In this document: positions 24,372-36,908 of the stretch, piece after piece
Layout: every line of letters starts with the position of its first letter
How positions within the stretch are numbered: the first letter of the stretch is position 1
Assembly (NCBI GenBank): GCA_963965975.1
Contig: OZ014411.1
Coordinates: 18,380,446-18,444,445 of the forward strand
Direction: 5' to 3'
DNA length: 64,000 nucleotides
From: Xestospongia bergquistia
Lineage: Eukaryota > Porifera > Demospongiae > Haplosclerida > Petrosiidae
Notes under the pieces: model-generated
What the model was told of the DNA's origin: nothing
The model's database searches: none
Seen by the model: only the letters and a program-made list of their open reading frames with translations
Position numbers and translations under genes: made by a program

Positions 24372-26982
24372 GTTTGCATTAGCACTCAAAAGTCTTTTAT
24401 TTAAAGACTTTAGAAGGTTTAGACTATTGAGTGAAGTTTATGAAGTAAACAGCTCATTCTAAAGGACTCTTTGGACTATCTAAATAAACTACTATTAACA
24501 GTTTAGTAAGTGCGTTTGCATTAACACTCTAAAGTCTTTAATTCAATGACTTTAGAAGGTTTAGCCTGTTGAGTAAAGTTTATAAAGTAAACTGCTCAGT
24601 CTCAAGGACTTAATGGGCCTAACTAAATAAACTGCTATTAACAGTTTAGTAAGTTGCTTTGCGTTGATGGTCTGAACTCTTTAATTTAAAGACTTTAGAA
24701 GCCTTCGACTAATAAGTGAAATTTGTAATGTAAGACTTTAGAAGGTTTAGACTATTGAGTAAATGTTATAAAGTAAACTGCTCAGTCTAAAGGACTTATG
24801 GGACTAACTAAATAAACTATTATTAACAGTTTAGTATGTTGTTTGCATTAACGGTATAAGTGTTTAATTTAAAGAGCTTAGAATCCTTAGACTAATAAGT
24901 GAAATTTTTAAAGTATATTGCTCAGTCTAAACGACTTAAAGCACCAACTAAATAAACTGGCATTAACAGTATAATACGTTGGTTTGCATTAACGCTCTGA
25001 AGTCTTTTATTTAAAGACTTTAGAAGGTTTAGACTATTGAGTGAAGTTTAAAAAGTAAACTGATATGTCTGAAGGACTCTATGGGACTAACTAAATAAAG
25101 GGCTATTAAGAGTTTAGTAACTTAGTTTGCATTAACACTCTAAAGTGTTTTATTTAAAGACTTTAAAAGGTTTAGATCATTGAGTGAAGTTTATAAAGTA
25201 AACAGCTCAGTCTAAAGGATTCTATGGGACTAACTAAATAAACTGTCATTAACAGTTTAGTAAGTTGTTTTGCATTAACACTCTAAAGTCTTTAATTTCA
25301 AGACTTTAGAAGGTTAAGAATGTTGAGTAAATTTTATAAAGTAAGCTGCACATTCTAAAGGTCTCTATGGGACTAACTAAATAAACTGCTATTAACAGTT
25401 TAGTAAGATGGTTTGCATTAACACTCTAAAGTCTTTAATTTAAAGACTTTAGAATGTTTAGACTATTGAGTGAGGTTTATAAAGTAAAGAGCTCTGTCTA
25501 AAGGACTCTATGAAACTAACTAAATAAACTGCCTATCAACAGTTTAGTAAGTTGGTTTGCATTAACACTCTAAAGTCTTTAATTTAATGACTTTAGAAGG
25601 TTTAGACTATTTAGTAAATTTTATTAAGTGAACTGGTCAGTCTAAAGGACTTATGGGGCTAACTAAATAAACTGCTATTTTCAGTTTAGTATCTTGGTTA
25701 GCATTAACACTCTAAAGTCTTTAAATTAAAGACTTTAGAAGGTTTAGACTATTGAGTGAAGTTAATAAAGTAAACAGCTCAGTCTAAAGGACTCTATGGG
25801 ACTAACTAAACAAACTCCTATAAACAGTTTAGTAAGTTGGTTTGCGTTCAAACTCTAAAGTCTTTAATTTAAAGACTTTAGAAGGTTTAGAATATTGAGT
25901 GAAGATTATAAAGTAAACAGCTCAGTCTAAAGGACTCTATGAAACTAACTAAGTAAACAGCTATTAACAGTATAATAAGTTCGTTTGCGTTAACGTCTAA
26001 TGTCTTTAAATTAAAGAGTTCACAAGGTTTAGACTATTGAGTGAAGTTTATAAAGTAAACTGTTAGGTCTAAAGGACTCTTTCGAACTATCTAAATAAAC
26101 TGCTATTAACAGTTTAGTAAGTTGGTTTGCATTAACACTCCAAAGTCTTTTATTTAAAGACTTTAGAAGGTTTAGATTATTGATAGAAGTTTATAAAGTA
26201 AACAGCTCAGTCTAAAGGGCTCTACGGGACTAACTAAATCAACTGTTATTAACAGTTTAGTAAGTTGGTTTGCATTAACACGGTAAACTCTTTAATTTCA
26301 AGACTTTAGAAGGTTTAGAATGTTGAGTAAATTTTATAAAGTAAACAGCTCAGTCTAAAGGACTCTATGGGACTAACTAAATAAACTGTTATTAACAGTT
26401 TAGTAAGTTGGTTTGCCTTAACACTCTAAAGTCTTTAAATTAAAGAGTTTGGAAGGTTTAGACTATTGAGTGAATTTCATAAAGTAAATTGCACAGTCTG
26501 AAGGACTCTATGAAAGTAACTAAGTAAGCAGCTATTAACAGTATAATAAGTTCGTTTGCATTAACGCTCTAATATCTTTAAATTAAAGAGTTTACAAGGT
26601 TTAGACTATTGAGTGAAGTTTATAAAGTAAACTGTTAGGTCTAAAGGACTCTTTCGGACTAACTAAATAAACTGCTATTAACAGTTTAGTAAGTTGGTTT
26701 GCATTAACACTCCAAAGTCTTTTTTTTAAAGACTTTAGAAGGTTTAGATTGTTGAGTGAAGTTTATAAAGTAAACAGCTTAGTCTAAAGGCCTCTATGGG
26801 ACTAACTAAATCAACTGTCATTAACAGTTTAGTAAGTTGGTTTGCATTAACACGGTAAAGTCTTTAATTTCAAGACTTTCGAAGGTTTAGAACGATGAGT
26901 AAATTTTATAAAGTAAACAGCTCAGTCTAAAGGACTCTATGGGAATAACTAAATAAACTGTTATTAACAGTTTAGTAAGATT
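24372..26982 (+). repeat. 2,611-bp tandem duplication, copy 2
   Basis: The junction lies in the conserved GTTTGC of the linker. The left side of the junction reads AGTAAGATT as at the end of the unit (26,974-26,982), and the right side reads GTTTGCATTAGCAC as at the start of copy 1 (21,761). That is what in-register unequal exchange between two monomers 18 repeats apart would leave. Identity of the copies shows that the event is recent, or that the assembly repeated a path. Confidence 0.92.
24615..24799 (+). repeat. Expanded monomer, 185 bp (duplicated copy)
   Basis: Second copy of the 22,004-22,188 monomer, carried by the 2,611-bp tandem duplication. GGG landmarks are at 24,615 and 24,800. 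Confidence 0.85.
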
Positions 26983-28350
26983 GTTTGCCTTAACACTCTA
27001 AAGTCTTTAAATAAAAGAGTCTGGAAGGTTTAGACTATTGAGTGAATTTCATAAAGTAAACTGCACAGTCTGAAGGACTCTATGAAACTAACTAAGTAAA
27101 CAGCTATTAACAGTATAATAAGTTCGTTTGCATTAACGCTCCAATGTCTTTAAATTAAAGAGTTTACAAGGTTTAGACTATTCAGTGAAGTTTGTAAAGT
27201 AAACTGTTAGGTCTAAAGGACTCTTTCGGACTAACTAAATAAACTGCTATTAACAGCTTAGAAAGTTGGTTTGCATTAACACTCCAAAGTCTTTTTTTTA
27301 AAGACTTTACAAGGTTTAGATTATTGAGTGAAGTTTATAAAGTAAACAGCTCAGTCTAAAGGGCTCTGTGGGACTAACTAAATAAACTGTTATTAACAGT
27401 TTAGTAAGTTGGTTTGCATTAACACGGTAAAGTCTTTAATTTCAAGACTTTAGAAGGTTTAGAATGTTGAGTACTTTTTATAAAGTAAACAGCTCAGTCT
27501 AAAGGACTCTATGGGACTAACTAAATAAACTGTTATTAAAAGTTTAGCAAGTTGGTTTGCCTTAACACTCAAAAGTCTTTAAATTAAAGACTTTTGAAGG
27601 TTTAGACTATTGAGTGAAGTTAATAAAGTAAACAGCTCAGTCTAAAGGACTCTATGGGACTAACTAAATAAACTGTTATTAACAGTTTAGTAAGTTGGTT
27701 TGCATTTACACTCTAAAGTCTTTAAATTAAAGACTTTAGAAGGTTTAGACTATTGAGTGAAGTTAATAAAGTAAACAGCTCAGTCTAAAGGACTCTATGG
27801 GACTAACTAAATAAACTGTTATTAACAGTTTAGTAAGTTGGATTGCTTTAACACTCTAAAGTCTTTAAATTAAAGACTTTAGAAGGTTTAGACTATTGAG
27901 TGAAGTTAATAAAGTAAACAACTCAGTCTAAAGGACTCTATGGGACTAACTAAATAAACTGTTACTAACAGTTTAGTAAGTTGGTTTGCCTTAACACTCT
28001 AAAGTCTTTAAATTAAAGACTTTAGAAGGTTTAGACTATTGAGTGAAGTTAATAAAGTAAACAGCTCAGTCTAAACGACTCTATGGGACTAACTAAATAA
28101 AATGTTATTAACAGTTTAGTAAGTTGGTTTGCATTAACACTCTAAAGTCTTTAAATTAAAGACTTTAGAAGGTTTAGATTATTGAGTGAAGTTTATAAAG
28201 TAAACAGCTCAGTCCAAAGGACTCTATGGGACTAACTAAATAAACTGTTATTAACAGTTTAGTAATTTGGTTTGCTTTAACACTCTAAAGTCTTTAAATT
28301 AAAGACTTTAGAAGGTTTAGACTATTGAGTGAAGTTAATAAAGTAAACAG

Positions 28351-30064
28351 CACAGTTTAATGGACTCTATGGGACTAACTAAATAAACTGTTATTTACAG
28401 TTTAGTAAGTTTGTTTGCATTAACACTCTAAAGTCTTTAAATTAAAGACTTAGAAGGTTTAGACTATTGAGTGAAGTTAATAAAGTAAACAGCGCAGTCT
28501 AAAGGACTCTATGGGACTAACTAAATAAAATGTTATTAACAGTTTAGTAAGTTGGTTTGCATTAACACTCTAAAGTCTTTGAATTGAAGACTTTAGAAGG
28601 TTTAGACTATTAAGTGAAGTTAATAAAGTAAATAGCTCAGTCTAAAGGACTTTATGGGACTAACTAAATAAACTGTTATTAACAGTTTAGTAAGTTGGTT
28701 TGCTTTAACACTCTAAAGTCTTTAAATTAAAGACTTTAGAAGGTTTATACTATTGAGTGAAGTTAATAAAGTAAATAGCTCAGTCTAAAGGACTCTATGG
28801 GACTAACTAAATAAACTGTTATTAACAGTTTAGTATGTTGGTTTGCATTAACACTCTAAAGTCTTTAAATTTAAGTCTTTAGAAGGTTTCGACTATTGAT
28901 TGAAGTTAACAAAGTAAACAGCTCAGTTTCATGGACTCTACGGGACTAACTAAATGAACTCTTATTAACAGTTTAGTAAGTTGGTTTGCATTAAAACTCT
29001 AAACTCTTTAAATTAAAGAGTTTAGAAGGTTTAGACTATTGAGTGAAGTTAATAAAGTAAACAGCTCAGTCTAAAGGACTCTATGGGACTAACTAAATAA
29101 ACTGTTATTAACAGTTTAGCAATTTGGTTTGCGTTAACTATCTAAAGTCTTTAAATTGAAGACTTTAGAAGGTTTAGACTATTGAGTGAAGTTAATAAAG
29201 TAAACAGCTCAGTCTAAAGGACTCTATGGGACTAAGTAAGTGAAATGTTATTAACGGTTTAGTAGGTAGGTTTGCATTAACACTCTAAAGTCTTTAAATT
29301 AAAGACTTTAGAAGGTTTATACTATTGACTGAAGTTAATAAAGTAAACTGCTCAGTCTAAAGGACTCTAAGGGACTAACTAAATAAACTGCTATTAACAG
29401 TTTAGTAAGTTGGTTTGCCTTAACACTCTAAAGTCTTTAAATAAAAGACTTTAGAAGGTTTACACTATTGATGAAAGTTAACAAAGTAAACAGCTCAGTC
29501 AAATGGACTCTATGGGGCAAGCTAAATTAACTGTTATTAACTGTTTAGCAAGTTGGTTTGCATTAACAGTCTAAAGTCTTTAAATTAAAGACTTTAGAAT
29601 GTTTAGAGTATTGAGTGAAGTTAATAAAGTAAACAGCTCAGTCTAAAGGACTCTATGGGACTAACTAAATGAACTGTTATTAACAGTTTAGTAAGTTGGT
29701 TTGCATTAATACTTTAAAGTCTTTAAATTAAGGACTTTAGAAGGTTTAGACTATTGAGTGAAGTTAACTAAGTAAACAGCTCAGTCTAAAGGACTCTATG
29801 GGACTAACTAAATAAACTGTTATTAACAGTTTAGTAAGTTTGTGTGCATTAACACTCTAAAGTCTTTAAATTAAAGACTTTAGAAAGTTTAGACTATTGA
29901 GTGAAGTTAATAAATAAACAGCTCAGTCCAAAGGATTCTATGGGACTAACTAAATAAACTGTTATTAACAGTTTAGTAAGTTGGTTTGCCTTAACACTCT
30001 ATAGTCTTTAAATTAAAGACTTTAGAAGGTTTAGACTATTGAGTGAAGTTAATAAAGTAAACAG
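28351..30064 (+). repeat. 1,714-bp tandem duplication, copy 1
   Basis: Twelve monomers less 2 bp. The start marker CACAGTTTAATGG is at 28,351 and 30,065. The duplicated part includes the CAGTTTCATGG marker (next GGG at 28,942 and 30,656) and a double-changed B palindrome. The breakpoint cannot be placed better than about 60 bp because the flanking monomers are identical there. Confidence 0.88.
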
Positions 30065-31778
30065 CACAGTTTAATGGACTCTATGGGACTAACTAAATAA
30101 ACTGTTATTTACAGTTTAGTAAGTTTGTTTGCATTAACACTCTAAAGTCTTTAAATTAAAGACTTAGAAGGTTTAGACTATTGAGTGAAGTTAATAAAGT
30201 AAACAGCGCAGTCTAAAGGACTCTATGGGACTAACTAAATAAAATGTTATTAACAGTTTAGTAAGTTGGTTTGCATTAACACTCTAAAGTCTTTGAATTG
30301 AAGACTTTAGAAGGTTTAGACTATTAAGTGAAGTTAATAAAGTAAATAGCTCAGTCTAAAGGACTTTATGGGACTAACTAAATAAACTGTTATTAACAGT
30401 TTAGTAAGTTGGTTTGCTTTAACACTCTAAAGTCTTTAAATTAAAGACTTTAGAAGGTTTATACTATTGAGTGAAGTTAATAAAGTAAATAGCTCAGTCT
30501 AAAGGACTCTATGGGACTAACTAAATAAACTGTTATTAACAGTTTAGTATGTTGGTTTGCATTAACACTCTAAAGTCTTTAAATTAAAGTCTTTAGAAGG
30601 TTTCGACTATTGATTGAAGTTAACAAAGTAAACAGCTCAGTTTCATGGACTCTACGGGACTAACTAAATGAACTCTTATTAACAGTTTAGTAAGTTGGTT
30701 TGCATTAAAACTCTAAACTCTTTAAATTAAAGAGTTTAGAAGGTTTAGACTATTGAGTGAAGTTAATAAAGTAAACAGCTCAGTCTAAAGGACTCTATGG
30801 GACTAACTAAATAAACTGTTATTAACAGTTTAGCAATTTGGTTTGCGTTAACTATCTAAAGTCTTTAAATTGAAGACTTTAGAAGGTTTAGACTATTGAG
30901 TGAAGTTAATAAAGTAAACAGCTCAGTCTAAAGGACTCTATGGGACTAAGTAAGTGAAATGTTATTAACGGTTTAGTAGGTAGGTTTGCATTAACACTCT
31001 AAAGTCTTTAAATTAAAGACTTTAGAAGGTTTATACTATTGACTGAAGTTAATAAAGTAAACAGCTCAGTCTAAAGGACTCTAAGGGACTAACTAAATAA
31101 ACTGCTATTAACAGTTTAGTAAGTTGGTTTGCCTTAACACTCTAAAGTCTTTAAATAAAAGACTTTAGAAGGTTTACACTATTGATGAAAGTTAACAAAG
31201 TAAACAGCTCAGTCAAATGGACTCTATGGGGCAAGCTAAATTAACTGTTATTAACTGTTTAGCAAGTTGGTTTGCATTAACAGTCTAAAGTCTTTAAATT
31301 AAAGACTTTAGAATGTTTAGAGTATTGAGTGAAGTTAATAAAGTAAACAGCTCAGTCTAAAGGACTCTATGGGACTAACTAAATGAACTGTTATTAACAG
31401 TTTAGTAAGTTGGTTTGCATTAATACTTTAAAGTCTTTAAATTAAGGACTTTAGAAGGTTTAGACTATTGAGTGAAGTTAACTAAGTAAACAGCTCAGTC
31501 TAAAGGACTCTATGGGACTAACTAAATAAACTGTTATTAACAGTTTAGTAAGTTTGTGTGCATTAACACTCTAAAGTCTTTAAATTAAAGACTTTAGAAA
31601 GTTTAGACTATTGAGTGAAGTTAATAAATAAACAGCTCAGTCCAAAGGATTCTATGGGACTAACTAAATAAACTGTTATTAACAGTTTAGTAAGTTGGTT
31701 TGCCTTAACACTCTATAGTCTTTAAATTAAAGACTTTAGAAGGTTTAGACTATTGAGTGAAGTTAATAAAGTAAACAG
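30065..31778 (+). repeat. 1,714-bp tandem duplication, copy 2
   Basis: I saw two substitutions against copy 1: T at 28,872 is A at 30,586, and T at 29,349 is A at 31,063. The first restores TTAAAG in the right arm of palindrome B. After 31,778 the sequence departs (CTCAGTCTATAG instead of CACAGTTTAATGG). About 850 bp of this copy takes part again in the 3,145-bp duplication. Confidence 0.88.
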
Positions 31779-33763
31779 CTCAGTCTATAGTACTTTATGG
31801 GACTAACTAAATAAACTGTTACAAACAGTTTACTAAGTTTGTTTGCATTAACACACTAAAGTCTTTAAATTAAAGACTTTAGAAGGTTTAGACTATTGAT
31901 TGAAGTTAATAAAGTAAACAGCTCAGTCTAAAGGACTCTATGGGACAAACTAAATAAACTGTTATTAACAGTTTAGTAAGTTGCTTTGCATTAACACTCT
32001 AAAGTCTTTAAATTAAAGACTTTAGAAGGTTTAGACTATTGAGTGAATTTAATAAAGTAAACAGCACAGTCTAAAGGACTCTATGTGACTAATTACATAA
32101 ACTGTTATTAACAGTTTAGTAAGTTGGTTTGCATTAACACTATAAAGTCTTTAAATTAAAGACTTTAGAAGGTTTAGACTATTGAGTGAAGTTAATAAAG
32201 TAAACAGCTCAGTCTAAACGACTCCATGGGACTAACTAAATAAAACGTTATTAACAGTTTAGTAAGTTGGTTTGCGTTAAGACTCTAATGTGTTTAAATT
32301 AAAGACTTTAGAAGGTTTAGACTATTGAGTGAAGTTAATAAAGTAAACAGCTCAGTCTAAATGACTCTATGGGACTAATTAAATGAAATGTTATTAACAG
32401 TTCAGTAAGTTGGTTTGCATTAACACTCTAAAGTCTTTAAATTAAAGACTTTAGAAGGTTTAGACTATTGAGTGAACTTAATAAAGTAAACAGCTCAGTC
32501 TAAAGGACTCTATGGGACTAACTAAATAAACTGCTATTAACAGTTTAGTAAGTTGGTTTGCTGTAACACTCTAAAGTCTTTAAATTAAAGACTTTAAAAG
32601 GTTTAGACTATTGAGTGAAGTTAATAAAGTAAACAGCTCAATCTAAACGACTCTATGGGACTAACTAAATAAACTGCTATTAACAGTTTAGTAAGTTGGT
32701 TTGCATTAACACTCTAAAGTGTTTACATTAAAGACTTTAGAAGGTTTAGACTATTGAGTGAAGTTAATAAAGTAAACAGCTCAGTCCAAAGGACTCTGTG
32801 GGACTAACTAAATAAACTGTTATTAACAGTTTAGTAATTTTGTTTGCTTTAACACTCTAAAGTCTTTAAATTAAAGACTTTAGAAGGTTTAGACTATTGA
32901 GTGAAGTTAATAAAGTAAACAGCACAGTCTAAAGGACTCTATGGGACTAACTAAATAAACTGTTATTAACAGTTTAGAAAGTTGGTTTGCATTAAGACTC
33001 TAATGTGTTTAAATTAAAGTCTTTAGAAGGTTTAGACTATTAAGTGAAGTTAATAAAGTAAACAGCTCAGTCTAAAGGACACTATGGGACTAACTAAATA
33101 AACTGTTATTAACAGTTTAGTAAGTTGGTTTGCATTAACACTCTAAAGTCTTCAAATTAAAGACTTTAGAAGGTTTAGACTATTGAGTGAAGTTAATAAA
33201 GTAAACAGCTCAGTCTAAGCGACTCTATGGGACTAACTAAATAAACTGTTATAAACAGTTTAGTAATTTGGTTTGCTTTAACACTCTAAAGTCTTTAAAT
33301 TAAAGACTTTAGAAGGTTTAGACTATTGATTGAAGTTAACAAAGTAAACAGCTCAGTCTAATGGACTCTATGGGACTAACTAAACGAACTCTTATTAACA
33401 GTTTAGTAAGTTGGTTTGCATTAACACACTAAAGTCTTTAAATTAAAGACTTTAGAAGGTTTAGACTATTGAGTGAAGTTAATAAAGTAAACAGCTCAGT
33501 CTAAACGACTCTATGGGACTAACTAAATAAAATGTTATTAACAGTTTAGTAAGTTGGCTTGAATTAAGACTCTAATGTGTTTAAATTAAAGACTTTAGAA
33601 GGTTTAGACTATTAAGTGAAGTTAATAAAGTAAAGAGTTCAGTCTAAAGGACTCTATGGGACTAACTAAATAAACTGCTATTAACAGTTTAGTAAGTTGG
33701 TTTGCATAAACACTCTAAAGTCTTTAAATTAAAGACTTTAGAAGGTTTAGACTATTGAGTGAA
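30933..33763 (+). repeat. 3,145-bp duplication, copy 1
   Basis: This segment matches 34,078-36,908 at +3,145 (22 monomers less 1 bp). Check points are GGGACTAAGTAAGTG (30,942 and 34,087) and CACAGTCTAAAGGACTC (32,065 and 35,210). I saw no difference in the parts compared. The two copies are separated by a 314-bp patch, not directly joined. Confidence 0.88.
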
Positions 33764-34077
33764 TTTAATAAAGTAAACAGCACAGTCTAAAGGACTCTAT
33801 GTGACTAATTACATAAACTGTTATTAACAGTTTAGTAAGTTGGTTTGCATTAACACTATAAAGTCTTTAAATTAAAGACTTTAGAAGGTTTAGACTATTG
33901 AGTGAAGTTAATAAAGTAAACAGCTCAGTCTAAACGACTCCATGGGACTAACTAAATAAAACGTTATTAACAGTTTAGTAAGTTGGTTTGCGTTAAGACT
34001 CTAATGTGTTTAAATTAAAGACTTTAGAAGGTTTAGACTATTGAGTGAAGTTAATAAAGTAAACAGCTCAGTCTAAA
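33764..34077 (+). repeat. 314-bp patch at the 3,145-bp duplication junction
   Basis: Matches 32,048-32,361 at +1,716 (exactly 12 monomers), including CTATGTGACTAATTACATAA and AAAACGTTATT. Its left edge departs from the 3,145-bp alignment at 33,764 (T here, G at 36,909); its right edge departs at 34,078 (G here, T at 32,362). Two exchange points within 314 bp require two events, or one event with a template switch. Confidence 0.85.
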
Positions 34078-36908
34078 GGACTCTATGGGACTAAGTAAGT
34101 GAAATGTTATTAACGGTTTAGTAGGTAGGTTTGCATTAACACTCTAAAGTCTTTAAATTAAAGACTTTAGAAGGTTTATACTATTGACTGAAGTTAATAA
34201 AGTAAACAGCTCAGTCTAAAGGACTCTAAGGGACTAACTAAATAAACTGCTATTAACAGTTTAGTAAGTTGGTTTGCCTTAACACTCTAAAGTCTTTAAA
34301 TAAAAGACTTTAGAAGGTTTACACTATTGATGAAAGTTAACAAAGTAAACAGCTCAGTCAAATGGACTCTATGGGGCAAGCTAAATTAACTGTTATTAAC
34401 TGTTTAGCAAGTTGGTTTGCATTAACAGTCTAAAGTCTTTAAATTAAAGACTTTAGAATGTTTAGAGTATTGAGTGAAGTTAATAAAGTAAACAGCTCAG
34501 TCTAAAGGACTCTATGGGACTAACTAAATGAACTGTTATTAACAGTTTAGTAAGTTGGTTTGCATTAATACTTTAAAGTCTTTAAATTAAGGACTTTAGA
34601 AGGTTTAGACTATTGAGTGAAGTTAACTAAGTAAACAGCTCAGTCTAAAGGACTCTATGGGACTAACTAAATAAACTGTTATTAACAGTTTAGTAAGTTT
34701 GTGTGCATTAACACTCTAAAGTCTTTAAATTAAAGACTTTAGAAAGTTTAGACTATTGAGTGAAGTTAATAAATAAACAGCTCAGTCCAAAGGATTCTAT
34801 GGGACTAACTAAATAAACTGTTATTAACAGTTTAGTAAGTTGGTTTGCCTTAACACTCTATAGTCTTTAAATTAAAGACTTTAGAAGGTTTAGACTATTG
34901 AGTGAAGTTAATAAAGTAAACAGCTCAGTCTATAGTACTTTATGGGACTAACTAAATAAACTGTTACAAACAGTTTACTAAGTTTGTTTGCATTAACACA
35001 CTAAAGTCTTTAAATTAAAGACTTTAGAAGGTTTAGACTATTGATTGAAGTTAATAAAGTAAACAGCTCAGTCTAAAGGACTCTATGGGACAAACTAAAT
35101 AAACTGTTATTAACAGTTTAGTAAGTTGCTTTGCATTAACACTCTAAAGTCTTTAAATTAAAGACTTTAGAAGGTTTAGACTATTGAGTGAATTTAATAA
35201 AGTAAACAGCACAGTCTAAAGGACTCTATGTGACTAATTACATAAACTGTTATTAACAGTTTAGTAAGTTGGTTTGCATTAACACTATAAAGTCTTTAAA
35301 TTAAAGACTTTAGAAGGTTTAGACTATTGAGTGAAGTTAATAAAGTAAACAGCTCAGTCTAAACGACTCCATGGGACTAACTAAATAAAACGTTATTAAC
35401 AGTTTAGTAAGTTGGTTTGCGTTAAGACTCTAATGTGTTTAAATTAAAGACTTTAGAAGGTTTAGACTATTGAGTGAAGTTAATAAAGTAAACAGCTCAG
35501 TCTAAATGACTCTATGGGACTAATTAAATGAAATGTTATTAACAGTTCAGTAAGTTGGTTTGCATTAACACTCTAAAGTCTTTAAATTAAAGACTTTAGA
35601 AGGTTTAGACTATTGAGTGAACTTAATAAAGTAAACAGCTCAGTCTAAAGGACTCTATGGGACTAACTAAATAAACTGCTATTAACAGTTTAGTAAGTTG
35701 GTTTGCTGTAACACTCTAAAGTCTTTAAATTAAAGACTTTAAAAGGTTTAGACTATTGAGTGAAGTTAATAAAGTAAACAGCTCAATCTAAACGACTCTA
35801 TGGGACTAACTAAATAAACTGCTATTAACAGTTTAGTAAGTTGGTTTGCATTAACACTCTAAAGTGTTTACATTAAAGACTTTAGAAGGTTTAGACTATT
35901 GAGTGAAGTTAATAAAGTAAACAGCTCAGTCCAAAGGACTCTGTGGGACTAACTAAATAAACTGTTATTAACAGTTTAGTAATTTTGTTTGCTTTAACAC
36001 TCTAAAGTCTTTAAATTAAAGACTTTAGAAGGTTTAGACTATTGAGTGAAGTTAATAAAGTAAACAGCACAGTCTAAAGGACTCTATGGGACTAACTAAA
36101 TAAACTGTTATTAACAGTTTAGAAAGTTGGTTTGCATTAAGACTCTAATGTGTTTAAATTAAAGTCTTTAGAAGGTTTAGACTATTAAGTGAAGTTAATA
36201 AAGTAAACAGCTCAGTCTAAAGGACACTATGGGACTAACTAAATAAACTGTTATTAACAGTTTAGTAAGTTGGTTTGCATTAACACTCTAAAGTCTTCAA
36301 ATTAAAGACTTTAGAAGGTTTAGACTATTGAGTGAAGTTAATAAAGTAAACAGCTCAGTCTAAGCGACTCTATGGGACTAACTAAATAAACTGTTATAAA
36401 CAGTTTAGTAATTTGGTTTGCTTTAACACTCTAAAGTCTTTAAATTAAAGACTTTAGAAGGTTTAGACTATTGATTGAAGTTAACAAAGTAAACAGCTCA
36501 GTCTAATGGACTCTATGGGACTAACTAAACGAACTCTTATTAACAGTTTAGTAAGTTGGTTTGCATTAACACACTAAAGTCTTTAAATTAAAGACTTTAG
36601 AAGGTTTAGACTATTGAGTGAAGTTAATAAAGTAAACAGCTCAGTCTAAACGACTCTATGGGACTAACTAAATAAAATGTTATTAACAGTTTAGTAAGTT
36701 GGCTTGAATTAAGACTCTAATGTGTTTAAATTAAAGACTTTAGAAGGTTTAGACTATTAAGTGAAGTTAATAAAGTAAAGAGTTCAGTCTAAAGGACTCT
36801 ATGGGACTAACTAAATAAACTGCTATTAACAGTTTAGTAAGTTGGTTTGCATAAACACTCTAAAGTCTTTAAATTAAAGACTTTAGAAGGTTTAGACTAT
36901 TGAGTGAA
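34078..36908 (+). repeat. 3,145-bp duplication, copy 2
   Basis: Second copy of 30,933-33,763. It contains the ordered run from GGGACTAAGTAAGTG through CAGTCAAATGG, ATTAAGGAC (34,586), CTATAGTACTTTATGG and CACAGTCTAAAGG. From 36,909 it continues into related but not identical monomers (CATTCTAAGCGAC). Confidence 0.88.

Larger units (their letters stand above)
20281..27512 (+). repeat. Superfamily I zone with recent duplications
   Basis: About 50 monomers, mainly with T at the centre of B and GTTTATAAAG or TTTTATAAAG loops. It holds the 2,611-bp tandem duplication (21,761-26,982), two expanded 185-bp monomers and the 4-monomer cassette series. The change to superfamily II at about 27,513 is the last one in the window and is sharp. 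Confidence 0.8.
23359..27512 (+). repeat. 4-monomer higher-order cassette (571-572 bp)
   Basis: The marker GTATAATAAGTTCGTTTGC stands at 23,359, 23,930, 25,970, 26,541 and 27,113. Steps of 571 and 572 bp are four monomers. The cassette order is GTATAATAAGTTCG; CTCTTTCGGACTAAC with CTTTTATTTAAAG or CTTTTTTTTAAAG; AAATCAACTG with CACGGTAAA and TTTCAAGAC; then a monomer with TTTGCCTTAACAC. Single copies also occur near 6,783 and 10,466. The run between 24.37 and 25.9 kb is other sequence brought in by the 2,611-bp duplication. Confidence 0.8.
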
